A stretch of DNA of 64,000 bases, from assembly GCA_900548145.1 (NCBI GenBank), contig URJB01000010.1:7947-71946 (forward strand), read 5' to 3'. The position numbers and the translations under genes are program-made. Within the stretch, counting starts at the first letter, position 1. Each line of letters starts with the position of its first letter. Of this stretch, positions 51,745 to 62,037 are shown piece after piece. Below the pieces are notes generated by a model. That model saw only the letters and a list, made by a program, of their open reading frames with translations, searched no databases and had not been told where the DNA came from. This stretch comes from an uncultured Eubacteriales bacterium. GTDB lineage: Bacteria; Bacillota; Clostridia; Christensenellales; Aristaeellaceae.

Positions 51745-51895
51745 GAAATGGTCGATTCCAAAAAGAAAACCCTTGCAGGCGCAAGGGCGAACATGTCGCA
51801 GGGGATTTCTCCCGCCTTACACCTCGGCGGGCGCTGCTTACGCTTCTTATGAGGGACAGGCCCTCACCCGCTGTCTTCGGCATAGGTTTCCAAAG
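51745..51895 (-). ncRNA. L10 leader (ribosomal protein autoregulatory RNA) with attenuator
   Basis: The minus strand carries the L10-leader core GCCGAAGACAGCGGGT...CCCGCCGAGG followed by GGCGGGAGAAAUCCC. An attenuator hairpin CCCTTGC-GCCT-GCAAGGG plus TTTTCTTTTT (51787-51759) lies just before the rplJ ribosome site. L10-L12 binding to this RNA is known to repress the operon in Bacillota. Confidence 0.9.
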
Positions 51896-51906
51896 AATCG
51901 TTTATG

Positions 51907-51934
51907 ATTATACGGATTTTTCCCCGTTTGTCAA
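51907..51934 (-). promoter_or_regulatory. Promoter of L10 leader-rplJ-rplL
   Basis: Minus strand TTGACA (51934-51929), 16 bases, TATAAT (51912-51907). Confidence 0.9.
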
Positions 51935-51961
51935 CCGTTTTTTTGAAAAAACGAAAGGCTT

Positions 51962-52609
51962 TCAGCCCCGGCCCGTCTCCGTTGGAGCAGGCTTTTCCAC
52001 CCGGCAGAAGGGCTCGGAAACGTGCCGGTTGAAAAAGTGGACGAAGGGCCCCAGCCCCAAGGCGCAGGCCAGCGTCCCCCAGCCCACGACGCCCCCCAGC
52101 AGCCACGCCAGCAGCGTGGACGTGCCGTCCACCGCGATGCGGCACCAGAAATAGGGAATTTTGGGAAAACGGTCATCCAGAATCAGCGCCAGACTGTCAT
52201 AGGGCGAAGCGCCCAATTCCGAAGACTGGTACAGAGACACGCCCAAACTGACCACTGGCAGCGTCAGCAGCATGATCAGGAACCGGGGCAGAAAGGCCTC
52301 CGGCACCGTGAAAAGGTGATTCAGCACCCACGTTACGCCATCGGCGACCACGCCCAGCAGGAACCAGTTGACAAAGGTGCCCAGCCCAATGAACTTCCGG
52401 CCCCAGATGAGCTCCAGCACGAACCATGCCGCGCCGCAGATCCACAGCATCGGAGCCAGCGCCATGCCCGCCTTGGCCGCTACCGAAAGCACAAAGGCGG
52501 TGCTGGGGTCGTTGCCCAGCAGCGTCATCCGAAAGATCGCCACACCGATTCCAATCAGAATATTGCCCAGAAATACCGCGATCAGCCGCCGCGCCGTATA
52601 TTGTTTCAC
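51962..52609 (-). CDS. YczE/YyaS/YitT-family membrane protein
   Basis: About 215 residues with five to six transmembrane segments. LGNILIGIGVAIFRMTLLGNDPSTAF and LGVSLYQSSELGASPYDSLAL are the family's repeated G-x-x-P/D patterns. Function unknown. GTG at 52609 is the best-supported start (AAAGGATGG upstream); a TTG at 52639 is possible. Confidence 0.82.
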   Translation of the reverse strand: MKQYTARRLIAVFLGNILIGIGVAIFRMTLLGNDPSTAFVLSVAAKAGMALAPMLWICGAAWFVLELIWGRKFIGLGTFVNWFLLGVVADGVTWVLNHLFTVPEAFLPRFLIMLLTLPVVSLGVSLYQSSELGASPYDSLALILDDRFPKIPYFWCRIAVDGTSTLLAWLLGGVVGWGTLACALGLGPFVHFFNRHVSEPFCRVEKPAPTETGRG

Positions 52610-52662
52610 GCCTGCGTTCCATCCTTTTTCTTTTATCAAAACGGGACTGCCAAAAGCTCAAA

Positions 52663-52697
52663 GAGAGCGCCGCGTTTCTTTCGAACGCGGCGCTCTC
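52663..52697 (-). terminator. Probable terminator of thrS
   Basis: GAGAGCGCCGCGT / ACGCGGCGCTCTC stem with only a short T tail on the minus strand. Confidence 0.6.
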
Positions 52698-52724
52698 CGT
52701 TCAGCCCGAACGGGAGTCGGCGGC

Positions 52725-54629
<1,905 letters not shown>

Positions 54630-54654
54630 GGGTTTCTCCTCCTTGCTTTTGGGG

Positions 54655-54880
54655 AACGAAAAACGCCCCCACGATTTCGGTTTCGTAGGGGCGAATGAAA
54701 TTCATCCGCGGTTCCACCCTGCTTTTTGCTCATTGGACGCGCTGTAACGTGCGCTCACGTGCTGCGGTCGGCAGGCGGTACCCGTTCGGTCTTTTGCGGT
54801 GCGCTTTCAGCCGGGGCGCGGCCTCTCTTTGGCAAAAGGAGATAGGAAGGGCTTGATCTGCGTCATTCCGTTAGCCAAGG
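54655..54880 (-). ncRNA. T-box leader of thrS
   Basis: The minus strand contains the T-box core AGGGTGGAACCGCGGA (54720-54705) followed by the terminator CGCCCC...GGGGCG plus TTTTT (54693-54658). A GGUACC in the stem I region (54782-54777) includes a possible ACC threonine specifier. Uncharged tRNA-Thr would stabilise the antiterminator and switch thrS on. The remaining gap 54913-55094 shows no clear element apart from a possible weak promoter for the next plus-strand gene. Confidence 0.92.
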
Positions 54881-54882
54881 GC

Positions 54883-54912
54883 ATTGTAGCGCGGAAAACC
54901 GCCCCGTGTCAA
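54883..54912 (-). promoter_or_regulatory. Promoter of thrS T-box transcript
   Basis: Minus strand TTGACA (54912-54907), 18 bases, TACAAT (54888-54883). Confidence 0.85.
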
Positions 54913-55094
54913 GATGGGAAACGCAGGATTTTTTCCTGTTTTCCGGGTATTTTTCCCGCTGCTTTTCTTTTGCCCTTCTCTTTACTTTTTGGGGATGATA
55001 ATGGTAAACTGAATCGTTACCATAGGCGAAGGGAGTTTCTCCCGGCGGAGGACGCAGGGTCTTCCGCGCCAAACGACGAAAGGACGAGACGGGA

Positions 55095-56153
55095 ATGAAA
55101 AACAGGGTTTGGAAAAAGGCCGTGGTGCTGGCGCTCCTCAGCTGCCTGCTGGCGTGCTGCGCCGTGCCGGGGGCACAGGCGGAGGATTTTTTCACCCTGA
55201 ATGTGGATATGCTGGATATGGATTCGCTCAACCAGAACGATTATGTGGCGGCGAACCTGTCCGCGGCCTGTCAGGGCATCCGGGTGCTGAAAACCATCAG
55301 CACGTCCAGCGAACTGGCGGAGCCTGTGCGGCTGTCCCTGACCCGGATGGATACGCAGACCCTTCTGTTTGACAAGGACTACGGCTACCAGAGCCGCAAT
55401 TTTGACAGCGATGTGATCTACCTGCCCTACGGCGGCGGCTCCACCGTGCCCTATCTGGTGACGCTGTATGTGGGCGACACGGTGTATGCCATGCCCTTTA
55501 TGCAGCTGCAGCCCCGGCTCCAGTTCAACAGCGCCTGCACCTACGGCGTGCGGCTTCGGGATCTGGGCCTTGGCGGGGACTGGCTCATGGGCACCGTGCT
55601 GAACCTGACCGAGCTGCGCAGCGTGGGCATGAAGGATATTCCTCTGTGCGCCAGCAACGCTTTTTATATCGGCAGCGCCACGGTGATGATGCAGGGCGAT
55701 TATCTTTCCGTCCAGCTGAACTTCTACCCGGAGGCCAATGTGGAGGTGCACGGCGCGTCTGTGTACGTCATCACGCAGGGCGCGTCCCTGACCGGCGACC
55801 CGGCGTATTCCGGCGCGGCGGCCCTTTCCATAGGGGACTGGGCGGATGTGACCGGCGCGTCTACGGCGCTTCTGTACCTGCCCATGCAGGTCAGCTACGA
55901 CCCATCCGGCCTGCCCGCGCTTTCTTATGACCTTGGCAGCGCTTCCACGCAGGAGCAGCTGAATCTGTGGCAGCAGAATCTTTCCGGCGCGGCGGCGGAG
56001 CCTTCCGACACCTTTGTGCCGGATACGGATTGGCAGATCGTGGAGACCCCCGAACCCTACTGGCCGGAGAACTCCAACGGGGAATCCGGCAGTGTCGGCG
56101 AATGGAACCAGCAGGAACCATCGGACGAAAGCTCCGTGGAGCGCGGCTGGTAA
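55095..56153 (+). CDS. Exported protein of unknown function
   Basis: A 352-residue protein with a signal peptide (residues 1-29, VLALLSCLLACCAVPGAQA). The mature part is beta-rich, rich in Y, S and D, with no recognised motif, and ends in an acidic P/E/S tail. Cysteines at the end of the signal (LLACCAV) could in principle form a lipobox, but the AQA cleavage site fits better. Single-gene unit. Confidence 0.75.
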   Translation: MKNRVWKKAVVLALLSCLLACCAVPGAQAEDFFTLNVDMLDMDSLNQNDYVAANLSAACQGIRVLKTISTSSELAEPVRLSLTRMDTQTLLFDKDYGYQSRNFDSDVIYLPYGGGSTVPYLVTLYVGDTVYAMPFMQLQPRLQFNSACTYGVRLRDLGLGGDWLMGTVLNLTELRSVGMKDIPLCASNAFYIGSATVMMQGDYLSVQLNFYPEANVEVHGASVYVITQGASLTGDPAYSGAAALSIGDWADVTGASTALLYLPMQVSYDPSGLPALSYDLGSASTQEQLNLWQQNLSGAAAEPSDTFVPDTDWQIVETPEPYWPENSNGESGSVGEWNQQEPSDESSVERGW

Positions 56154-56166
56154 AACAAAATTCAAA

Positions 56167-56212
56167 GCCCCGTCTTTCGTTAACGTGCGAAAGACGGGGC
56201 CTTCTGTTTTTT
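56167..56212. terminator. Terminator between secreted protein and phosphoesterase genes
   Basis: GCCCCGTCTTTCG-TTAACGTG-CGAAAGACGGGGC with a CTTCTGTTTTTT tail on the plus strand and TTTG on the minus strand. Confidence 0.9.
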
Positions 56213-57098
56213 ACCGGCTTTTCAGGGTGATCAGGTGGATCTGCGGCGGGGCGAACAGCCGCACCGGCGCGCCGGAGGTGCCCACGCCGTTGCTGATGAG
56301 CACGGCGGCGCGGTTTTCTTCCAGCCAGCCGCTCATGTACCGGGGGCCTACGTCCGTCTTGAGATTGAAGAAGGGCGATTTGCCGAAAAAGCTGATCTGT
56401 CCGCCGTGGGTGTGACCGAACAGCGCCAGATCGAACCAGTGGTTGTCGCCGTCGCTGCTCTTGGCCTTGAGCATATCGGGCAGCAGGTCGGGGGTGTGCC
56501 CGGCGAAGATCACAAAATCGCTGGCTTTGACCTGCGAGGCCACGCCCTCCACGTCCGGGTAGCCGTTGTAATAGTCGTCCACGCCAGCAATGTAAAAGTA
56601 CGTCTGCCCCCGCTTGACCGCCGCCACGTTGTTCACCAGCGGGATGATGCCCCGGCCCTTGATGGTGCCGATGAGCACGGAAAGATTGCTTTCCGGCTCG
56701 GTGCGGTCGTGGTTGCCCAGCACCGCGTATACGCCGATCCGGGCGGAAATGGAAGGCAGGTTCTCGAAAAATTCGATGGCCCCGTCGCTGTCCTCTGCAT
56801 AGTCGCCGCCCAGAATGACCAGATCGGCACTGAGCCCGTTGATCGTCTTGACCAGCTCGTTGACCCGGCTTTGGGAGAACCAGCGGCCCTGATGGATGTC
56901 CGTGGCGTAGACGATCTTCAAGTTTTTTAGATTGGCGGGCAGGTTGGCCACCTGCACCGTATGCTCGTCTACCGTCAGCGTCCGTGCCTCGATAAAGGGA
57001 TAGATACACAGCGCCAACAGCGCCAGCAGCACCAGCGCCAGCCGGACGGGGAAATGCCGCCGCTGGGGTTTTCGATAGCGATAATGATATTTCGGCAA
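56211..57098 (-). CDS. Membrane-anchored metallophosphoesterase
   Basis: A 295-residue calcineurin-like phosphoesterase with one N-terminal transmembrane helix (ALVLLALLALCIYPFIEA). Metal-binding motifs: DIHQG, GGDYAED, GNHDR, GHTPD and FGHTHGGQ. Active site probably outside. Similar proteins include UDP-2,3-diacylglucosamine-hydrolase-like and YkuE-type enzymes. The start is TTG at 57098, 8 bases after AAAGGAGG; an imperfect palindrome covers this site and the start codon. Confidence 0.92.
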   Translation of the reverse strand: MPKYHYRYRKPQRRHFPVRLALVLLALLALCIYPFIEARTLTVDEHTVQVANLPANLKNLKIVYATDIHQGRWFSQSRVNELVKTINGLSADLVILGGDYAEDSDGAIEFFENLPSISARIGVYAVLGNHDRTEPESNLSVLIGTIKGRGIIPLVNNVAAVKRGQTYFYIAGVDDYYNGYPDVEGVASQVKASDFVIFAGHTPDLLPDMLKAKSSDGDNHWFDLALFGHTHGGQISFFGKSPFFNLKTDVGPRYMSGWLEENRAAVLISNGVGTSGAPVRLFAPPQIHLITLKSR

Positions 57099-57123
57099 GG
57101 GAGGACCCTCCTTTGAGCGAGCG

Positions 57124-57152
57124 TTGACAGAGGAACTGATTCATTGTACACT
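57124..57152 (+). promoter_or_regulatory. Promoter of flavin reductase/HAD unit
   Basis: TTGACA (57124-57129), 17 bases, TACACT (57147-57152). Confidence 0.8.
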
Positions 57153-57183
57153 TTTTGGAAACCAGACACAAGGGGGAGAGCGC

Positions 57184-57825
57184 ATGAAGCCCGGCACTGG
57201 AAAAACTTTCCGGCCTATCGGCCCGACGACGTATCTAAGCCCCATCCCGGCGGTGATGCTGGGATGCGCCGACCCGGAAAACGGCTATGAGGCCAATTTG
57301 ATCACCGTGGCATGGACGGGCGTGGTGTGCACCAGGCCACCCATGGTCTCTGTCAGCATCCGCAAAAGCCGGTTGAGCCACGAGTTGATCCGGCGCACCG
57401 GGGAATTTACCCTGAACCTGACCGGGCGCAGCCTGTGCCGGGCCGTGGACTTCTGCGGGGTCAAAAGCGGTCGGGACGTAAACAAATTCGAGGCCTGCGG
57501 GCTGACCCCCATCCCTGCGCCGCCGCTTACCCACGCCCCCGCTGTGGCGGAAGCGCCCGCCTACCTGTGCTGCCGGGTAAAAAGCGTGCAGGAGCTGGGC
57601 AGCCACGATCTGTTTCTGGCGGAGGTGGAGCAGGTCTATGTGGCGGATGAATACTTTACCGAGTCCGGCTCCATTCGGGAAGAGGATATGGAGCTGGTGG
57701 CCTATGTCCACGGTAAATACTGCGCCGTGGGCAAGCCGCTGGGCTTCTTCGGTTATTCCGTCGCATCCCCCAAGGCATTGAAACGCCGAAGCGCCCCCAA
57801 GGGCGGCGGCAAACGGAAAGGATGA
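57184..57825 (+). CDS. Flavin reductase-like (FMN-binding split barrel) protein
   Basis: A 213-residue protein of the flavin_Reduct family (PIPAVMLGCADPENGYEANLITVAWTG, cut here; VSVSIRKSRLSHELI; LNLTGRSLC). It binds FMN and may supply reduced flavin. The ATG at 57184 follows GGGGGAGAG; an upstream ATG at 57124 overlaps the promoter. The C-terminus is basic (KRRSAPKGGGKRKG). Followed six bases later by the HAD gene. Confidence 0.9.
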   Translation: MKPGTGKTFRPIGPTTYLSPIPAVMLGCADPENGYEANLITVAWTGVVCTRPPMVSVSIRKSRLSHELIRRTGEFTLNLTGRSLCRAVDFCGVKSGRDVNKFEACGLTPIPAPPLTHAPAVAEAPAYLCCRVKSVQELGSHDLFLAEVEQVYVADEYFTESGSIREEDMELVAYVHGKYCAVGKPLGFFGYSVASPKALKRRSAPKGGGKRKG

Positions 57826-57831
57826 AGGAAG

Positions 57832-58512
57832 ATGGCTTACGAGCTGCTGCTGGCCGACGCGGACGGCACGCTGTTTGATTTTGACGCGGGCGAACAGAAC
57901 GCCCTGACTGAGCTGTTTACCCATTTTGACATTCCCGTGCGGGAAGAAAATTTTCAGACCTATCACCGGATCAATCGGGAGCAGTGGGCGCTGCTGGAGC
58001 AGGGCAGGACGACCCTGCCGGAGCTGCAGGTGGCCCGCATGGCCAACTTTCTTGCGGCGGTGGGCCTGCGGCGCTCCCCGGAGGAGATGCACCTTTATTT
58101 CCGGGACCGGCTCAGCTGCCAGAGCATCCTTCTGCCCGGGGCGGAGGCTTTCTGCGCCCGGGTGGCCGAAAAAATGCCCATCTGTCTGGTCACCAACGGC
58201 GTGGCGGCCATTCAGCACGCCCGTTTCGACCGCTGCCCGATCTCGCCCTATCTTAGCGGCCTGTTCATCAGCGAGGAGCTGGGCGCGGCCAAGCCAGATC
58301 CCGCCATCGTCCACGCGGCGCTGCGCCGCATGGGTGTCGCACCCGAAAACGCCGTGATGATCGGGGACAGCGCGGCGGCGGATATCCCTGCAGCCAACGC
58401 CGCCGGGGTGTTCAGCATTCTGTTCACCAACGGTCGTCCCGCCCCGGAAAACCATGGAGCCAATGCGGTCGCGGCCAGCTATGAAGAGGCCGAACGGCTG
58501 ATTCTTGGTTAA
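57832..58512 (+). CDS. YjjG-type HAD nucleotidase
   Basis: A 226-residue HAD-IA hydrolase with the YjjG pattern: DADGTLFDFD at the N-terminus, helical cap, VTNGVAAIQHAR, SEELGAAKPDP, and GDSAAADI. Family members dephosphorylate non-canonical pyrimidine nucleotides. AGGAAG precedes the ATG. Confidence 0.88.
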   Translation: MAYELLLADADGTLFDFDAGEQNALTELFTHFDIPVREENFQTYHRINREQWALLEQGRTTLPELQVARMANFLAAVGLRRSPEEMHLYFRDRLSCQSILLPGAEAFCARVAEKMPICLVTNGVAAIQHARFDRCPISPYLSGLFISEELGAAKPDPAIVHAALRRMGVAPENAVMIGDSAAADIPAANAAGVFSILFTNGRPAPENHGANAVAASYEEAERLILG

Positions 58513-58525
58513 AGCCCCAATGCGT

Positions 58526-58565
58526 CTGCCTGTCTGCTTTTTCGGACGGGCAGGCGATTTTTTGC
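58526..58565 (+). terminator. Terminator after HAD gene
   Basis: CTGCCTGTC-TGCTTTTTCG-GACGGGCAG followed by GCGATTTTTTG. Confidence 0.88.
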
Positions 58566-58591
58566 TCTGCCGGGGGGCAAAACCTCCGTAC

Positions 58592-58625
58592 TTGTTCCCA
58601 AAGTCGTTTCATGATATAATATAAT
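58592..58625 (+). promoter_or_regulatory. Promoter of sugar kinase operon
   Basis: TTGTTC (58592-58597), 17 bases, TATAAT (58615-58620), with a second overlapping TATAAT at 58620-58625. Confidence 0.65.
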
Positions 58626-58687
58626 ACTGAATCTGTCCGGGCGCGGGCGAGCGCCGATTTCTGATGAATCAGGAGTGGAGAAACATC

Positions 58688-59800
58688 ATGGACTATTCCA
58701 ACGAACAGCTGCGCGCGCTGGCGCGGGAGTTCTGCCCCGCCGGGCTCGACAAAGACCCTGTTCCCCTTGGCAACGGCCATATTAACGATACCTTCCTGTT
58801 TGAATCCGAAGGGCGGAGCCATGTGCTGCAGCGCATCAACCGCAATGTGTTTCGGGAGCCGGAAAAGGTGATGGAGAATTTCCAGCGGGTCACGGAGCAC
58901 ATCCGCCAGAAGGTGGCCCGGGAGGGCGGCGACCCCGAGAAAGAGACTCTGCGGCTGAATCTGGCTCAGGACGGCAAGCCCTATACCTTTGACGAAAACG
59001 GCGACCTGTGGCGCAGCTACGCCTTTGTGAAGGACACCGTGACCTACGAGCGCACGGACGATCCCGCCCTGTTCCGAGAGGCGGGCCGCTGCTTCGGACG
59101 GTTCCACGACCTGCTGGACGATTTCGACGCATCCCTTCTGCATGAAACGATCCCTTATTTTCATCATGAGCCCCGGCGCTGGCAGGATTTCCTGCGGGCG
59201 GTGGAGGAAAACCGCTCCGGCCGCGCAGATACGGCCCGGAAGGAGATCGAGGGCTTCATGGCCTTCGCCGCCCTTCCTCCCGTGCTGCAGGATCAGCTGG
59301 AAGCGGGCGTGCTGCCCCTGCGGGTGACTCATAACGATACCAAGCTCAACAACGTCCTCATGGACGAAAAGACCGGCCGCGCCCTGTGCGTCATCGATCT
59401 GGACACGGTGATGCCCGGTCTGGCGGCCTACGACTTTGGCGACGCCATCCGCTTCGGGGCCAGCACGGCGCTGGAGGACGAGACTGATCTGGACAAGGTA
59501 CATTTCAGCCTGCCTTATTACCGCGCCTTCGCGGAGGGCTATCTGGAAGCCTTCGGCAGCCGCCTGAACGAAGCCGAGCTTCTGTCCCTGCCCATGGGGG
59601 CCAAGCTGATGACGCTGGAAGTGGGCATTCGCTTTCTGGGTGATTATCTCAACGGCGACGTGTATTTCAAGGTGGATCACCCTGAACACAATCTGGTTCG
59701 CGCCCGCACGCAGCTCAAGCTCCTGCAGGAAATGGAAGCCCATTGGCAGGAGATGAACGAGATCGTCCGGGAACTGGGAAAGGGGCGGAGCAAGGCATGA
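58688..59800 (+). CDS. Phosphotransferase (N-acetylhexosamine 1-kinase-like)
   Basis: A 370-residue kinase of the aminoglycoside/choline phosphotransferase fold: GNGHINDTF (nucleotide loop), THNDTKLNNVLM (catalytic loop) and CVIDLDTVMPG (metal-binding aspartate). The closest family I recall is NahK, which phosphorylates N-acetylhexosamines at C1. Coupling by ATGA to a nucleotidyltransferase supports a role making a sugar 1-phosphate. ATG at 58688 follows GGAGTGGAG. Confidence 0.82.
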   Translation: MDYSNEQLRALAREFCPAGLDKDPVPLGNGHINDTFLFESEGRSHVLQRINRNVFREPEKVMENFQRVTEHIRQKVAREGGDPEKETLRLNLAQDGKPYTFDENGDLWRSYAFVKDTVTYERTDDPALFREAGRCFGRFHDLLDDFDASLLHETIPYFHHEPRRWQDFLRAVEENRSGRADTARKEIEGFMAFAALPPVLQDQLEAGVLPLRVTHNDTKLNNVLMDEKTGRALCVIDLDTVMPGLAAYDFGDAIRFGASTALEDETDLDKVHFSLPYYRAFAEGYLEAFGSRLNEAELLSLPMGAKLMTLEVGIRFLGDYLNGDVYFKVDHPEHNLVRARTQLKLLQEMEAHWQEMNEIVRELGKGRSKA

Positions 59801-60714
59801 AAAAGCCGGTACTGGTCATTATGGCCGCGGGCATGGGCAGCCGCTACGGCGGGCTGAAGCAGATCGACCCTGTGGGCCGCAACGGCGAGATCATTCTGGA
59901 TTACTCCCTTTTCGACGCGAAACGGGCGGGCTTTGAAAAGGCCATTATCGTCATCAAGCGGGAAAACGAGGCCCTGTTCCGGGAGGTCATCGGCGACCGG
60001 GCCAGCCGCCAGATGGAGATTCAGTACGCCTATCAGGAAATGGACGATCTGCCGGAGGGCTTTTCCATTCCCGAGGGCCGCAAAAAGCCCTGGGGCACGG
60101 GCCACGCGGTGCTGGCGGCCCGGAAGCTGGTGGACGCGCCCTTCTGCGCCATCAACGCCGACGATTTTTACGGCGCGGAGGCTTTCCGTCTGGCCTATGA
60201 CCATCTGACCCATTTGAAGGACGAGGGCGACGTGGCCATGGTGGGTTATCTGCTGAAGAACACTCTGAGCGAAAACGGCTACGTTTCCCGGGGCGTGTGC
60301 GAAATGGACGAAACGGGACGTCTGACTGCCCTGACCGAGCGCACCCACATTATCACCAGCGCCGACGGCCCGCTGATGACCGAAGACCTGCACACCTACA
60401 CCCGTCTGGAGCCAGACACAGTGGTCAGCATGAATATGTGGGCCTTCCCGCATTCCATGATGGCCGCACTGGAAAAGGGCTTCCCCGTGTTCCTGCGGGA
60501 GCAGCTGTCCAAGAATCCTGAAAAAGCCGAATACTACCTGCCCATGGCGGTGGACGCGGAAATGCAGGCCGGACGGGCCGGCGTCAGCGTCAAAACCACC
60601 CATGACAAGTGGTACGGCGTGACCAACCCGGAGGATAAGCAGGACGTGGTGGACGCGGTGGCCCGCATGGCGGAAGCCGGTCTGTATCCTGCCCCCCTGT
60701 GGCCGGAGGCATAA
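59797..60714 (+). CDS. Sugar-1-phosphate nucleotidyltransferase
   Basis: A 305-residue NTP-transferase with AAGMGSRYGGLKQ (nucleotide and phosphate binding), WGTGHAV and INADDFYG (metal aspartates). It starts inside the kinase stop. Together the pair would convert a hexosamine or hexose to its nucleotide-activated form; the specific sugar and nucleotide are not readable. Confidence 0.88.
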   Translation: MKKPVLVIMAAGMGSRYGGLKQIDPVGRNGEIILDYSLFDAKRAGFEKAIIVIKRENEALFREVIGDRASRQMEIQYAYQEMDDLPEGFSIPEGRKKPWGTGHAVLAARKLVDAPFCAINADDFYGAEAFRLAYDHLTHLKDEGDVAMVGYLLKNTLSENGYVSRGVCEMDETGRLTALTERTHIITSADGPLMTEDLHTYTRLEPDTVVSMNMWAFPHSMMAALEKGFPVFLREQLSKNPEKAEYYLPMAVDAEMQAGRAGVSVKTTHDKWYGVTNPEDKQDVVDAVARMAEAGLYPAPLWPEA

Positions 60715-61998
60715 ATGGAAAAACGGAGACCCAAAGCGGGCACAGTGGTGATGGTCGTTCTGCTGCTGGCGTTGACCGGCGTATGCGTGTACCTCGCGCC
60801 CCGCACCCGGGACGCTTATCAGGAATACCGCACGGAAAGCGAAGCCACCCCCACGCCCACGGCGGATAACGCCAACATGATGGCCGTTACCCTCGACCCC
60901 AACGCCACCCCCACGCCAACTATGCTCATCCTCAAGCTGGGCACGCAGGGCGACGAGGTGAAGAAGCTGCAGGAGCGGCTGTATCAGCTGGGTTACTATA
61001 CCGGCGAGATCGACGGCCAGTACGGGCAGGGCACGGCGCAGGCGGTCATCGCCTTCCAGACCCAGCACGGCATTGCCGGGGACGGTCTGGCCGGAGAGGA
61101 GACCCGAAACCTGCTGTATTCCGACCGGGCGGAGATGTTCCGTCCCACGCCCACCCCCACGGAAACGCCCTCGATGCTCACCATGGGCGATCGGAATGAC
61201 GCGGTCAAGGCGTTGCAGGCCCGGCTGAAGGAGTTGGGATATCTGGACGGCAGCGCTGACGGCGACTTCGGCGGGGCCACCAAGGCGGCGGTGGTTTGGT
61301 TCCAGACCCAGAACGGCGAAACCCCGGACGGCATCGCCGGGGCCAAAACGCTGGCGCTGCTGTTCAGCGACAGCGCGCCCAAGGCGGAACCGACGCCGAC
61401 CCCCGACCCCAACGCCCTGCCCATTCTGGTCAACCGCACCCACCCGGTGGATGCGAGCTACCGTCCTGCCGATCTGGTGCAGTTGAAGGACGTGCTTCCT
61501 TCCAGCCTTGTGACCGTCAAGGGATCGGACTGCGAGGGCGACCGCACCGCCGCGCAGGCGCTCATTACCATGTTCGAGGCCGCCAAGGCCGACGGCGTGA
61601 CCGGCTGGCAGATCAGCGCAGGCTACCGCAGCGTCAAGTACCAGCAGAAGCTGTTTGACAGGCAGGTGGCCGAGTACCAGAATCAGGGCCTGAGCGTCGC
61701 CAAGGCCAAAAGCGCCGCCAGCAAGCTGGTGGCCGACCCCGGAGCCAGCGAACATCACACGGGGCTGGCCTTTGACATCACCGTGGCCGGAACCACCTTC
61801 AAGGGCACGGAGCAGCAAAAGTGGCTCCAGAAGCACTGCTGGGATTACGGCTTCATCATCCGCTATCAGGAGGACAAGGAGGCCGTTACCGGCTTTCTGG
61901 CCGAGTGTTGGCACATCCGCTACGTGGGCGTACAGCACAGCGTGGTCATGCGGGACAGGAATCTCTGTCTGGAAGAATATCTGGGCGAGACGGATTGA
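60715..61998 (+). CDS. VanY-type D-Ala-D-Ala carboxypeptidase with two peptidoglycan-binding domains
   Basis: A 427-residue membrane-anchored protein: one N-terminal helix (TVVMVVLLLALTGVCVYLA), a PTPT-rich linker, two PG_binding_1 domains (about 75-135 and 155-215), another PTP linker, and an M15B peptidase domain with SEHHTGLAFDI and ECWHIRYVG holding the zinc ligands. It trims cell-wall stem peptides. It begins right after the nucleotidyltransferase stop. Confidence 0.93.
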   Translation: MEKRRPKAGTVVMVVLLLALTGVCVYLAPRTRDAYQEYRTESEATPTPTADNANMMAVTLDPNATPTPTMLILKLGTQGDEVKKLQERLYQLGYYTGEIDGQYGQGTAQAVIAFQTQHGIAGDGLAGEETRNLLYSDRAEMFRPTPTPTETPSMLTMGDRNDAVKALQARLKELGYLDGSADGDFGGATKAAVVWFQTQNGETPDGIAGAKTLALLFSDSAPKAEPTPTPDPNALPILVNRTHPVDASYRPADLVQLKDVLPSSLVTVKGSDCEGDRTAAQALITMFEAAKADGVTGWQISAGYRSVKYQQKLFDRQVAEYQNQGLSVAKAKSAASKLVADPGASEHHTGLAFDITVAGTTFKGTEQQKWLQKHCWDYGFIIRYQEDKEAVTGFLAECWHIRYVGVQHSVVMRDRNLCLEEYLGETD

Positions 61999-62037
61999 CC
62001 CCTTTCCCTATTTTGAGAAAAAAAGAGTACGAGTAGT

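Noticed and set aside
59677..61938. 753-residue minus-strand frame
   Set aside because: Shadow of three recognised plus-strand genes.
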